A stretch of 64,000 nucleotides of DNA from a bacterium 1xD42-67 (GCA_003612335.1 RAYO01000014.1:62001-126000); one strand, 5' to 3'. Counted from the stretch's first letter, positions 35,598-44,593 are shown. Notes: a model not told the origin generated them from the sequence alone. A program made the numbers and translations.

Positions 35598-36674
35598 TCA
35601 CTTGCCGGGGACAGTGATGCCCTTGTCGGCAAAGTACTGCACAGCGCCGGGATGATAGGGCACGGCAGTGACGGAGGAGGCGAAGGTCAGATCCAGCTCC
35701 TTGGCCTTGTCGTGGCCCAGAGAGTCGATGTTCTCGAACACGCCATACAGGAAGTTGTAGACGTCGGCGTCGCTCACGTCATCGCGGGCGATGACCACAG
35801 CGCCCACAGCCACGGTGGTGGCATCCTCGGGGGTCTTATAGGTGTCCTTGGAGATGACATACTTGCTGTAGTAGGGGGAAGAAGCGATCAGCTTCTCGAT
35901 GTGCTCGTCGTCCAGGCTGACCAGGTAGACATCGCGGGTGGCCGCCAGAGTGGTGACAGCGGTGGTGGGGGCGCCGGCGACCACGAAAGCGGCGTCGATC
36001 TTGCCGTCCTGCAGGTTCTCGGTGGAGTCGCCGAAGGACAGGTACTGGGGCTGGATGTCGGCCTCGGTCAGGTCATAGGCGCCCAGCACGTCGATGGCGT
36101 TGAAGTACACGCCGGAACCCTGGTCGCCGATGGAGACGGACTTGCCCTTCAGATCGGCGACGGTCTTGATGTCGGGATTCAGGGTGACGATCTGGACCTG
36201 CTCCATGTACAGGGCGGCCACGGTGGAGAAGCTGTCGATCTTGGTATCGAACAGGCGCTCGCCGTTATAGGCATAGGCCATGACGTCGGACTGGACGAAG
36301 CCCAGCTGAGCGTCTTCCAGGTCCATGCTGTCGATGTTGGCCTTGGAGCCGCCGGAGGGGACTGCGGTGACGGTGGTGCTGGTGGTCTCGCCCACCTTGC
36401 CGCCCAGAACGCCGCCAAAGCCGAAGTAGGTGCCCTGGTCGCCGCCGGTGGTGAAGGTCAGGCTGGATCCGCCGTCCTTGGGGGACAGAGTGCCCGCACC
36501 GCCCTGGCTGCTGCCGCCCTGAGAGCTGCCACCCTGGCTACCGCCGCCCTGGGAGCTGCCACCCTGGCTGCCGCCGCCCTGGCTGCTGCCGCCCTTGTCT
36601 TTGGTGCCGCAGGCAGTGAGCGCCATGGTCACGATCATCGCGAGGGAGAGCGCAATGGCAAGTTTCTTCTTCAT
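35598..36674 (-). CDS. TAXI-family TRAP transporter solute-binding protein (lipoprotein)
   Basis: A 358-residue exported lipoprotein: signal helix then LTACG lipobox (Cys near 22). Residues 28-60 are an unusual Gly/Ser/Gln repeat (GGSSQGG units), a flexible tether. The TAXI domain begins LTFTTGGDQGTYFGFGGVLG and continues with GFVQSDVMAYAYNGE and VSIGDQGSGVYF. TAXI proteins bind glutamate, 2-oxoacids or similar anions; the ligand here cannot be told. It is the first gene of the TRAP operon, with GGAGG before ATG. Confidence 0.92.
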   Translation of the reverse strand: MKKKLAIALSLAMIVTMALTACGTKDKGGSSQGGGSQGGSSQGGGSQGGSSQGGSSQGGAGTLSPKDGGSSLTFTTGGDQGTYFGFGGVLGGKVGETTSTTVTAVPSGGSKANIDSMDLEDAQLGFVQSDVMAYAYNGERLFDTKIDSFSTVAALYMEQVQIVTLNPDIKTVADLKGKSVSIGDQGSGVYFNAIDVLGAYDLTEADIQPQYLSFGDSTENLQDGKIDAAFVVAGAPTTAVTTLAATRDVYLVSLDDEHIEKLIASSPYYSKYVISKDTYKTPEDATTVAVGAVVIARDDVSDADVYNFLYGVFENIDSLGHDKAKELDLTFASSVTAVPYHPGAVQYFADKGITVPGK

Positions 36675-36706
36675 ATTTTCGTTCCTCCATTTTCAAGATT
36701 GGCGAT

Positions 36707-36750
36707 GCTCTCCCGGTACCGGGAGAGCAAAAGCCCGATCGGGCTTTTGC
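36707..36750 (-). other. Two overlapping perfect palindromes in TAXI gene leader
   Basis: A 22-bp perfect palindrome centred on CCCGGTACCGGG (36707-36728) shares two bases with a 24-bp perfect palindrome centred on AAGCCCGATCGGGCTT (36727-36750). They lie between the promoter and the TAXI start and would form two adjacent stem-loops in the leader RNA. Attenuation, a protein site or an mRNA stabiliser are all possible. Confidence 0.75.
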
Positions 36751-36784
36751 CATATGTCGCAAGGCTCTTTGCACTTGCAGGGTC

Positions 36785-36813
36785 ATTATACAATATTTTC
36801 GTATGGATTGCAA
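36785..36813 (-). promoter_or_regulatory. Promoter for TRAP operon
   Basis: On the minus strand TTGCAA and TATAAT with a 17-base spacer, about 110 bases upstream of the TAXI start. Confidence 0.75.
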
Positions 36814-36863
36814 CATATTTTTTCTTTGGAGCCAGGGTCGGATGTCCTCGATGGAAAAATATC

Positions 36864-36892
36864 TTGACAAATCCTTGCTGGGGAAGTATAAT
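36864..36892 (+). promoter_or_regulatory. Promoter for tRNA-Leu
   Basis: Full-consensus TTGACA and TATAAT with a 17-base spacer, 31 bases before the mature tRNA. Confidence 0.85.
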
Positions 36893-36923
36893 CAAAAAGA
36901 CGTGGAGATGAGCCATGTCATAT

Positions 36924-37010
36924 GCGGCTGTGCTGGAATTGGTAGACTGGCAAGCTTGAGGTGCTTGTGTCCGTATGGGCGTACGGGTTCGACTCCCGTC
37001 AGCCGCACCA
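36924..37010 (+). tRNA. tRNA-Leu (anticodon GAG)
   Basis: An 87-base class II tRNA including encoded CCA. The acceptor stem is GCGGCTG / CAGCCGC, the anticodon stem CAAGC / GCTTG with loop TTGAGGT (anticodon GAG, reads CUC/CUU), a long variable arm TGTCCGTATGGGCGT, and T arm ACGGGTTCGACTCCCGT. Confidence 0.97.
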
Positions 37011-37048
37011 AGTTGCATCGACAAAAGACAAAAAAGATGCAGACAAAG

Positions 37049-37075
37049 ATCCCGCACCTCGGTGCGGGATTTTTG
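37049..37075 (+). terminator. Terminator of tRNA-Leu
   Basis: ATCCCGCACC / GGTGCGGGAT stem followed by TTTTG. Confidence 0.9.
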
Positions 37076-37080
37076 CGTTT

Positions 37081-37300
37081 AGCTAACGGGATGTTCCAAA
37101 ATAAAGATCATGTTCTGCTGTTCCAAACATTTGGCTCCACAAAAATAACGCGCTGGAGATGCAGATCTCCAAATTTAGGCGCTGACAAAAAGGATCCGAA
37201 CGGGCCTGCCGCTCTTTCCAGCACGCATCCTCGAAAATGCTCAAGGTACAGATATCACAGAGGGGGACGGGAGGCCCGTTCCCCTCTTTTTTGCGTCCTG
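37081..37300 (+). other. Non-coding stretch ending in a strong terminator
   Basis: No gene is visible in 37081-37368. At 37259-37292 a 13-bp stem (AGAGGGGGACGGG with its complement) is followed by TTTTTT, a good intrinsic terminator on the plus strand with no obvious gene before it after the tRNA terminator. A small RNA, or a second tRNA-readthrough stop, would explain it. No clear promoter was found. Confidence 0.4.
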
Positions 37301-37368
37301 GCGCGCTGTTCTATTTCCATGACATGACTGTATCGCCCTATGTTTCCATCTGGTGGGGCAGAGAGCTA

Positions 37369-40300
37369 TCAGAATGGTCCAAAGCCGGATCGATCATATC
37401 GGTCGAAGGAGATATCCGGTCTCTCCCGCCTGCAGTCGTGCTTTACTCTTTCTGGGATCGAGCCAAGGAAATAGTCTTCGATCAGGTCCCAGCGGGCCTC
37501 ATTGGAAAGATCCCCTTCATAAAGGTAAGTGAGCATCTTCACAGAGATCAAATGTCTCTCTGATACAGCATCCAACAGCCTATTGTCATAGCGATAGGGG
37601 GCATTTATGATATTTTTGAGCGCCTGGATCTGGTTGATATAGATATACAGCTGGCTGTTGGCGCCGCCGATCATCTCGAAGGAGAGCACGCCCATGGCTT
37701 CCAGGATGCCCAGGATGACACCGTATCCCTTGCTCTGCTTACTGTTATCGTTCATGAGATACAGCTGGCCGTTTTGGACCTCCTGTTCGATCCTCCGGGC
37801 TCCGGACTCGACCCACTGGAAATAGGAATCCACAGCCACATTGAACTGATACTTGGTCTTCCCTCCTGTAGTCGTCTTTTCCAGTACGATCGGAGTAGCG
37901 GAACGAGCAAAGTTTTTCCGGTAGGGATCCATCGATGCGATCAGGACCTCGCAGATCGTCTGGGCTTTGTACCGATTGATATCGCAGGATACGGTCAGGG
38001 CCTCGGCGATCTCTGAGACCGCAGTATGTTCAGAAGATATGACCTTTTTCCTGATAAAGCCCTTCAGTGCGCCCCAGATGTTCTGGAACGAACTGGAGTG
38101 GTCGTGACTGAACGCGACCGTGACGCACAGCGCAGGGTCCATCGGATATTTGGCCACCAGGTCCAGATGTTCAGAGTCCTTCGAATAGAGCATGAACTTG
38201 AATTCGGGGAAGGACTGATCCTGATAGTCCTTCGACCAGATCTGGCTCAAAAATACCCGGCAGATATGCTTGCTGCTCTCGATCTCCTGCACAGAATCGG
38301 GATAACGCGCCAGGAGCTTTTCCTGTATCTTTGGGGATATCCCAAAGAATCCCACGGAGAACATCGGGATCGGACGGACGTTGATGGGGGAGAAGCCGGT
38401 CTTCGCCTCGAAGTCTTTCTGGATCAGGAGGAGCGCGGTCTTCACCTTATTGATATTGTTGTCTTCATCGCTGGCCGGTGAAGCGAAGATATAAGAAAAG
38501 TTCTCAGCGTCCAACAGCATCGCGTTCCGCCGTTTGGTGAGATCCCTGCGTTTATCGGTCCGCATGCTCCGCTGATACAGCTCGTCTATCTTCTTGATGA
38601 CCTGAATCAGCTGATACTTCTGTATCATCGACAGACCGTGCAGGCGGTTGATATGCTTGAAGTCCCGGGGGTTGTAGTAATACAGCGCCTCGCCTCTCAG
38701 GTCCTCCCGTCTTGCGGCGCGGCCGATCTCCTGGACATAGTCGCAGACGTTGCCCGTCGGGGCAAAGTGGGCCACCAGCTCGATATCATTGATGTCGATC
38801 CCCATGCCGAACGCTTTCGTCGCGAGCATCACGAGCTTTTCTTTCGCAAGGAACCTCTCATAGTTTTCCTGTTTCTCATCTTTGCTGAGAGATCCATGAT
38901 ATATCGCGACGTGTCCGGCCTCATGCCTGCTCCTCAAATACTCGTAGCATCTGTTGATCAGCGCGACCGTGGGGAAATAAATCAAGGTCTTCTTGTTCGT
39001 GATCAGTGCGCGGTGGAGGATCTCTTCGATCTGGACGAATTTATCCAGCTCATATTCCGTCCGGCCCCCTCTCAGCTTTTGAGGATGTCTGATATCGATA
39101 TCGATATCTCTGCGCTTGACATATCCCAGATAGGTGATGGGGCTCAGCATATGGAGGCTGTTGATCGTTTCGGTGTACATATCCTCGACGCCGCGGTAGA
39201 TGGCCGTGGCTGTGAAGGTAGCGATGACGAAGGACCGGCCCTTGCTGGTCAGCTGCTTTTTCCTGAGTTTTCGGATGTGGTCGCCCAGATACCAGTAATC
39301 CGGCCGGAACTGTTTGCCCCAGGTGGTGACGATATGGGCCTCGTCGATGACGATCATGCCGATGGTCCTGTCGCCGATCAGCTGTTCCACATCGCTGCGG
39401 CTCAGCAGCGTCTCAGGGGAGAGATAGAGGATGTGATACTGTCCGTCGGAGACCTTTGTGATGATATCCTGTTTGATGATGGGCGAGATGTCTGAGTTGA
39501 TCGTTTTGGCATAAGGATATTTTTTCAGCTCCAGATTCTTCACCTGGTCGTTCATGAGACCGATGAGGGGGGAGACGACGATGGTGAGGAGACCATACTG
39601 TTCCGCGAGATAGATCGCAGGCACCTGGAACATCACCGATTTGCCGGCGCCGGTAGGTGCGGTGACGAACACGTCCCTAAAATCCTGTCCGTTGCCGCAA
39701 TGCTCCACTTCTTCTATCAGGTCGGCGATGATCCTCTCCTGAGACACCTGCTTGACGACCTTTTCCCCCCGGTCAAGGGCGTTCATGTCGTAGACGTCGA
39801 GGGTCCGGAAGGACGGATATCCCCAGTATTTTTTTAGGATATCCCCGTATCCCGCCCTGGGCACATAGTCGTCCCTGAGCTCCTGGGTCTGGAGGAAGGA
39901 TATAGCGGTATGGTCCTTCCAATAGTGGGAGATGACCGAGATATGATCCCTGAGCCTGCCGGCGTCACCTGTGTAATTAGATATACGGACATACAGCTCG
40001 TCCGGTCCAGTGAGGAGGCGCCTGACGAGGCCGACGTAGTCTGATTCCTCCAGGATCTCCAGGAAGCTGGCCGGCTGCTCGGCAGAATAGACGAGTTCGT
40101 CCCTTTCGTCATCGAAGAGATCCACAGTGATGACCTTGGGGCTTTGGAGGGCGGCGACGGGGGAGTAGACGCCGATCAGCTGGCCGTCGCATTCCTTCAG
40201 CCCCTGGAACATGGCGATATATTCGTCGATGTCTCCGATGTAGCTGTCGTCGGATCCGCTGTCATCCGATTCGGCGTAATGATTCAAAAGGCCGGAACGG

Positions 40301-40617
40301 ACCGTATCATCAAAGTGCTCCTCGATGGGATACTGGTCCATATAGATATTGTTGTTGAGGATGGTGACTTCCTTATACTGAAGGACGATCAGATCGGAGA
40401 GGATGAGGAACTCCTCATAGCTCAGATATGTCCTCTTCCCATAGATCGACAGGAGATACCCCAATTTGTTCGACACGGCCTCGGACAGGTCCAGCCGCGC
40501 CACAGAAGGCTCAACGGCGGACAGAGGGATCCCCTTCAATACGACGATCGAACCGCTGGCGATATCCGATCGTGCCGTTCTTTCTGCCAAGCGGTCCATT
40601 ATCACACGATGAGTCAT
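37369..40617 (-). CDS. RecQ-like superfamily 2 helicase with large novel N-terminus
   Basis: A 1,082-residue protein. Residues 1-300 match no domain I recognise and include an acidic stretch (ESDDSGSDDSYIGDIDEY). The helicase core follows: motif I FVTAPTGAGKSVMFQVPA near 320, DEAH in MIVIDEAHIVTTWGKQFRPD near 425, which is RecQ-like, and motif VI QEIGRAARRED near 660. The last ~400 residues are also unassigned and have no obvious RQC zinc cysteines or HRDC domain. ATG 40617 (GGAGG upstream) shares ATGA with the sigma-factor stop, so the two proteins are co-translated. It could unwind DNA in transcription, repair or defence; the function is unknown. Confidence 0.85.
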   Translation of the reverse strand: MTHRVIMDRLAERTARSDIASGSIVVLKGIPLSAVEPSVARLDLSEAVSNKLGYLLSIYGKRTYLSYEEFLILSDLIVLQYKEVTILNNNIYMDQYPIEEHFDDTVRSGLLNHYAESDDSGSDDSYIGDIDEYIAMFQGLKECDGQLIGVYSPVAALQSPKVITVDLFDDERDELVYSAEQPASFLEILEESDYVGLVRRLLTGPDELYVRISNYTGDAGRLRDHISVISHYWKDHTAISFLQTQELRDDYVPRAGYGDILKKYWGYPSFRTLDVYDMNALDRGEKVVKQVSQERIIADLIEEVEHCGNGQDFRDVFVTAPTGAGKSVMFQVPAIYLAEQYGLLTIVVSPLIGLMNDQVKNLELKKYPYAKTINSDISPIIKQDIITKVSDGQYHILYLSPETLLSRSDVEQLIGDRTIGMIVIDEAHIVTTWGKQFRPDYWYLGDHIRKLRKKQLTSKGRSFVIATFTATAIYRGVEDMYTETINSLHMLSPITYLGYVKRRDIDIDIRHPQKLRGGRTEYELDKFVQIEEILHRALITNKKTLIYFPTVALINRCYEYLRSRHEAGHVAIYHGSLSKDEKQENYERFLAKEKLVMLATKAFGMGIDINDIELVAHFAPTGNVCDYVQEIGRAARREDLRGEALYYYNPRDFKHINRLHGLSMIQKYQLIQVIKKIDELYQRSMRTDKRRDLTKRRNAMLLDAENFSYIFASPASDEDNNINKVKTALLLIQKDFEAKTGFSPINVRPIPMFSVGFFGISPKIQEKLLARYPDSVQEIESSKHICRVFLSQIWSKDYQDQSFPEFKFMLYSKDSEHLDLVAKYPMDPALCVTVAFSHDHSSSFQNIWGALKGFIRKKVISSEHTAVSEIAEALTVSCDINRYKAQTICEVLIASMDPYRKNFARSATPIVLEKTTTGGKTKYQFNVAVDSYFQWVESGARRIEQEVQNGQLYLMNDNSKQSKGYGVILGILEAMGVLSFEMIGGANSQLYIYINQIQALKNIINAPYRYDNRLLDAVSERHLISVKMLTYLYEGDLSNEARWDLIEDYFLGSIPERVKHDCRRERPDISFDRYDRSGFGPF

Positions 40618-41732
40618 GATCGATCCTCCCAAAAATCATCCAATCTGCGCCGGCGAGAGGGATGCTGCATCTTTTTGATCGCTTTCGCCTCTATCTGACG
40701 GATCCGTTCCCGGGTGACATGGTATTCCGAGCCGATCTCCTCTAAAGTCATGGGATGGTCGTCGTCCCAGCCGAACCGGAGCTTTAGGATATCCCGCTCC
40801 CTTGGGTGCAGGGTGGCGAAGATCTTCTCCAGCTCATGGCGCAGGGCATGATCCAAGACGATCCCTTCCACAGGATCTTCCGCCTCGTCCGGGATGAGGT
40901 CCCTCAGTTCTGTGTCGCCGTCTTCACCGATCGGCACGTCCAAAGAGGTATATCCAAGGATATTCGCCTTCAATGTGAGGCATTCTCTCACCTCATCGTC
41001 GGAGCATCCTGTTTCAGCGGCGATCCGCAGGACCCTCTCGTGGGGAGGGGCCCCTTCTTCGGCCAATCTGTTGTGGATGGCGACCACTTTGTTGATCCTC
41101 TCCATCATGTGGACCGGGATCCGGATGGCATACCCGTTATCCATGATCTCCCGCGCGATGCTCTGTTTGATCCAAAACACAGCGTATGTACTGAACGCGG
41201 TGCCCTGCTGGATGCTGAAGCGCTGGGCCGCCTTGATCAGGCCCAAAAACCCGACCTGCTCCAGGTCCTGGAAGTCAAGGCGATTCCCATATCGTTTCTC
41301 GTAGGCGCTCACATATTTATCGACGAGCCGTTTGTTTTTGATGCACAGGTCCTGAACGGCCTGCCGGTCGCCTTGCTGGATCAGACTGCAGAGGATCTCG
41401 TTGGATTGACGTATCTCCTTATATACGATAAGGCTGTCGTTCCAGCCCTCAGGAGCTCCCCTGTCCTGGAACAGAGAGGGATCATACAGGATCTCCAGAT
41501 CCTCGTCCTCCAGATCGTCAGGCGCTCCGTCGCCGCTGTCTATATCCAGAATCAGCTCGCTGTCTTCGATATGGCGGTCCACAAGGTCGATCCCGTTCTT
41601 GTAAAGGATGTCAGTGACGATATACTGTTCTTTTTTAGACAGCATAGAGAAGACCCTGCTGAATTCATCATAGGTCATGGCGCTGTCCTTGACGTATGGC
41701 CTTACCATGCCGAGGATGATCTCTTCATTCAT
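40614..41732 (-). CDS. Sigma-70 family RNA polymerase sigma factor (RpoD-like, atypical)
   Basis: A 372-residue sigma factor. The N-terminal part (YDEFSRVFSMLSKKEQYIVTDILYKNGID) resembles region 1.1; an acidic linker follows. Region 2 has DLEQVGFLGLIKAAQRFSIQ and FSTYAVFWIKQSIAREI with the -10 recognition helix; region 3 is IRIPVHMMERINK; region 4.2 is MTLEEIGSEYHVTRERIRQI. It therefore looks group 1/2-like and not ECF, yet the window suggests an accessory locus, not the rpoD operon. ATG 41732 is preferred to an upstream ATG. The tail YHVTRERIRQIEAKAIKKMQ is well kept. Confidence 0.92.
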   Translation of the reverse strand: MNEEIILGMVRPYVKDSAMTYDEFSRVFSMLSKKEQYIVTDILYKNGIDLVDRHIEDSELILDIDSGDGAPDDLEDEDLEILYDPSLFQDRGAPEGWNDSLIVYKEIRQSNEILCSLIQQGDRQAVQDLCIKNKRLVDKYVSAYEKRYGNRLDFQDLEQVGFLGLIKAAQRFSIQQGTAFSTYAVFWIKQSIAREIMDNGYAIRIPVHMMERINKVVAIHNRLAEEGAPPHERVLRIAAETGCSDDEVRECLTLKANILGYTSLDVPIGEDGDTELRDLIPDEAEDPVEGIVLDHALRHELEKIFATLHPRERDILKLRFGWDDDHPMTLEEIGSEYHVTRERIRQIEAKAIKKMQHPSRRRRLDDFWEDRS

Positions 41733-41797
41733 GGCTGTCCTGCCCCCTTTGATGGTGTCGTTCTGTCCGCCGCAGCGATATCTCCGTCTTTTTTTAC

Positions 41798-41826
41798 AGT
41801 ATACCACATGAGACCGCATTTTTCCA
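41798..41826 (-). promoter_or_regulatory. Promoter for sigma-helicase operon
   Basis: On the minus strand TGGAAA and TATACT with a 17-base spacer and a TGTGG just before the -10 box, about 60 bases upstream of the sigma start. It looks like a housekeeping promoter, though self-recognition cannot be excluded. Confidence 0.6.
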
Positions 41827-41930
41827 GAGAGATCTGTGCTGGATCGAAAGATCCCGCCTCCGGTATCCCCGCGAGGCGCAGATCCTGTCCCGGCATGGAC
41901 CGTGACGCCCCGAAAGATGCCGTTCCATCA

Positions 41931-41959
41931 TTGAAAGGATCCGGCGTTTGTGGTATGAT
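41931..41959 (+). promoter_or_regulatory. Promoter for response regulator operon
   Basis: TTGAAA and TATGAT with a 17-base spacer, 28 bases before the ATG. Confidence 0.7.
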
Positions 41960-41987
41960 CTTCAAAACGGATCGAGGAGGTCATCCT

Positions 41988-42665
41988 ATGCCCCGGATCT
42001 TGATCGTAGAAGACGACACCGATATCAACAACTCCACCGCCGGATATCTGCGCCGGCAGGGCTGCGAGTGCGTCCAGGCGTTTTCCGGAACCGAGGGCCG
42101 GCTGCTCTGGCAGGCGGGCGGGATCGATCTGCTGCTGGTGGACCTGATGCTCCCGGGCCTGTCCGGCAGCGAGCTGATCGGGGAGATCCGCAGGACCAGC
42201 CGGACGCCGGCGATCGTCCTGTCGGCCAAGACCGAGTTGGCTGACAAGGTGGAACTGCTGGGCCTGGGGGCGGACGACTATCTGACCAAGCCCTATCAGC
42301 TGGAGGAGCTGTGGGCCCGGATACTGGTCCAGCTCCGCCACGCCAGCACCGCCCCCACCGGAACGTCCCTGCGCTACCGGGACTGGGTGCTGGACCCGGA
42401 GGAGATGACCCTCACCGCCGCCGGACGGCTGGTCGATCTCACCGCCCACGAGTTCAAGATCGTGGAGCTGCTGGCAGGCCGGCCCAAGCGGGTCTTCACC
42501 AAGCAGCAGATCTACGAGGCGGTCTGGCAGGAGCGATATGCCGTGGAGGACAAGACCATCACCGTCCACATCAGCAACATCCGGGCCAAGCTGCGGCCCA
42601 GCGGCACAGACAGCTACATCCAGACGGTGTGGGGGATTGGCTTCAAGCTGGCAGAAGAAGCGTGA
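41988..42665 (+). CDS. OmpR/PhoB-family response regulator
   Basis: A 225-residue two-component regulator. The receiver domain (1-115) has ILIVEDDTD, the phospho-acceptor Asp in LLLVDLMLPGLSG (about 51), and K in YLTKPYQLEEL. The winged-helix domain (130-225) has LTAHEFKIVELL and TVHISNIRAKL. GAGGAGG precedes the ATG. Its histidine kinase is probably the one encoded at 44606, after the ABC genes, as in BceRS-like or lantibiotic-resistance modules. Confidence 0.93.
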   Translation: MPRILIVEDDTDINNSTAGYLRRQGCECVQAFSGTEGRLLWQAGGIDLLLVDLMLPGLSGSELIGEIRRTSRTPAIVLSAKTELADKVELLGLGADDYLTKPYQLEELWARILVQLRHASTAPTGTSLRYRDWVLDPEEMTLTAAGRLVDLTAHEFKIVELLAGRPKRVFTKQQIYEAVWQERYAVEDKTITVHISNIRAKLRPSGTDSYIQTVWGIGFKLAEEA

Positions 42666-42882
42666 GTTTAGCCGCGCCGGCCCGGATGGACTGGAGCGAG
42701 GGCAAAAGCCAAAGCCCACGCAGTGGGACTGGATTTTGTCCGAGTCGGAGGGAAGCCGGGCCGGTAAGCGCGGCCAAAGCGAGCGTGACAATGTAAACTT
42801 TATACTTTCTTTACCTTTCCTTTGCGATGTTTGGGCACTCGTCTGTTAGACTGAGCCTGCAAACAAAAAAGGAGGTTTTTCT

Positions 42883-43794
42883 ATGGCAGTGATACAGACC
42901 ATGGGCCTGTCCAAGCGCTACAAGGACAGATGGGCTGTGGACCACCTGGACCTGCAGGTGGAGCAGGGGGACATCTACGGCTTCATCGGCCAGAATGGCG
43001 CGGGCAAGTCCACCACCCTGAAGCTTCTGTGCGGCCTGGCCCGGCCCACCCAGGGGGAGGCGCTGATCTTCGGCAAGCCGGTCCGGGACTCGGTGGCCCG
43101 CCGCCGGGTGGGGGCCCTCATCGAGCAGCCGGGACTCTACCCCGACCTGAGCGGCCGGGAGAACCTGCGGCTGTACGCCGCGATTCTGGGGCTGGACGAC
43201 CCGGAACGGCAGGTGGAGGAGATCCTGCAGACCGTGGGCCTGGCCCCCAAAGAGAAAAAGCCGGTCAAACACTACTCCATGGGCATGAAGCAGCGGCTGG
43301 GGGTGGCCCTGGCCTTGCTGGGCAGGCCGGACCTGCTCCTGCTGGACGAGCCGATCAACGGCCTGGACCCGGAGGGCATCCGGGAGATGCGGGAACTGCT
43401 GCTGCGGCTGAACCAGGAGCGGGGACTGACCATCCTGGTCAGCTCTCACATCCTGGGGGAGCTGAGCAAGATCGCCACGCGATACGGCATCATCCAGGAG
43501 GGCCGGATGGTGGAGCAGATCGCCGCCGGGGAGCTTGCGCAGAAATGCACCGACTACCTGCATCTGCGCACGGACCAGCCCCAGAAGGCGGCGGCCCTGC
43601 TGGAGCGGGAGCTCCATCTGAAGCGCTGGGAGATGCGGCCCGAGGGGGAGCTGCGCATCTATGAAGCCGTGGACACCAGGGCCGTGGGGCAGGCCCTCGC
43701 CCAGGCCGGGATCGCCATCGAGGAGATGGGCCTGCACCGGCAGGACCTGGAGGGCTATTTTCTGGAGCGGATGGGAGGAAAGGATCATGTCTAA
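42883..43794 (+). CDS. ABC transporter ATP-binding protein (BcrA/lantibiotic-immunity type)
   Basis: A 303-residue ATPase. Walker A GQNGAGKSTTL near 38, signature YSMGMKQRLG near 131, Walker B LLLLDEPINGLD near 150, and a C-terminal ~85-residue extension typical of BcrA/DrrA-like exporters. It overlaps the permease gene by 8 bases. The transporter may expel or sense a peptide antibiotic under control of the flanking two-component system. The 217-base gap before it holds GGAGG and a weak promoter (TTGCGA, TAGACT). Confidence 0.9.
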   Translation: MAVIQTMGLSKRYKDRWAVDHLDLQVEQGDIYGFIGQNGAGKSTTLKLLCGLARPTQGEALIFGKPVRDSVARRRVGALIEQPGLYPDLSGRENLRLYAAILGLDDPERQVEEILQTVGLAPKEKKPVKHYSMGMKQRLGVALALLGRPDLLLLDEPINGLDPEGIREMRELLLRLNQERGLTILVSSHILGELSKIATRYGIIQEGRMVEQIAAGELAQKCTDYLHLRTDQPQKAAALLERELHLKRWEMRPEGELRIYEAVDTRAVGQALAQAGIAIEEMGLHRQDLEGYFLERMGGKDHV

Positions 43795-44593
43795 TATGCT
43801 GTGTATGGATCTGCGGCGGCTGTTCCGGAGCCGCAGTTTTAAGGTCGTCCTGCTGGTGACTGCGGTGCTGATGCTGATGGTGTCTTTTATGGCCGCCATC
43901 GTGTCTGACCCGGAGATGCTGGATGAAATGGATTCCCGCGGCGCGGAGATCGAGGAGATCGACCGCCAGATATCGGAGGAGATTCGTGATATGACCCAGC
44001 TGGAACTGGCCCACGAGACCCTGGGCGGCGGTTTTTTGCTGATCGTAGTCGGAATCGGGGTCACGCTCTTCGTCGATCATGACTTCTCCAGCGGCTTTGT
44101 CAAGAACATCTGCTGCGCTCAGCCCCGCCGGAGCGGCTATGTCCTGTCCAAGGTGCTGATTGCCGGAGTCTACAGCGGCATTATCACCCTCCTCGGTATT
44201 CTGCTGATCCTGCTGGCCCCCCGCCTGTTCGGGATGCACCCCGTCCCCAGTCCCGTCCCCGCGATTTTGCAGTATCTCTTCTGGATGTGGCTGCCCCACT
44301 GGGCCTTTGGCCTGATGGCTCTGGCTCTGGTCCTGCTGACCCGGAGCACCACCCTGGGGATCATCCTGTCCCTGACGGCCGGCGGCGGACTGACCGCCGC
44401 TCTGCTGGGGACACTGAGCAGCCTGCTGCACTGGCCCCACCTGGAACGATATGTCCTCGCCGCTGTGGTGAAGAGCATCTATGTGCCTAAGGTCGGCATG
44501 ACACAGGTGGGGATGGTCCTGGCCTGTACCGTCGCCTGGGCGGTCATTTACGGAGCTGGCAGTCTGCTGGCCATGGAGAAGCGGGACATTTAA
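43787..44593 (+). CDS. ABC transporter permease
   Basis: A 268-residue membrane protein with about six helices, beginning MSNMLCMDLRRLFRSRSFK, a basic amphipathic head common in ABC-2 permeases such as LanFEG/BcrB. A charged outside loop rich in Glu/Asp follows the first helix (about 35-75). Its start lies inside the end of the ATPase gene, so translation is coupled. It is the likely membrane half of the exporter. Confidence 0.82.
   Translation: MSNMLCMDLRRLFRSRSFKVVLLVTAVLMLMVSFMAAIVSDPEMLDEMDSRGAEIEEIDRQISEEIRDMTQLELAHETLGGGFLLIVVGIGVTLFVDHDFSSGFVKNICCAQPRRSGYVLSKVLIAGVYSGIITLLGILLILLAPRLFGMHPVPSPVPAILQYLFWMWLPHWAFGLMALALVLLTRSTTLGIILSLTAGGGLTAALLGTLSSLLHWPHLERYVLAAVVKSIYVPKVGMTQVGMVLACTVAWAVIYGAGSLLAMEKRDI

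Noticed and set aside
36559-36600. CRISPR-like short repeats
   Set aside because: They are in-frame Gly/Ser/Gln codons of the TAXI lipoprotein linker, with no spacers and no cas genes.
36924-37368. Integrated element using tRNA-Leu as attachment site
   Set aside because: No integrase beside the tRNA and no visible repeat of the tRNA 3' end downstream in the window; only proximity suggests it.
37369-41732. Dpd (7-deazaguanine) or other named DNA modification system, because of the RecQ-like helicase
   Set aside because: No DpdA-like transglycosylase, queuosine-type gene or other partner lies nearby; the only coupled gene is a sigma factor.
42690-42790. Possible repeat with GGCAAAAGCC and paired GC blocks before the ABC genes
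   Set aside because: No second copy was found in the window, so it cannot be supported as a repeat.
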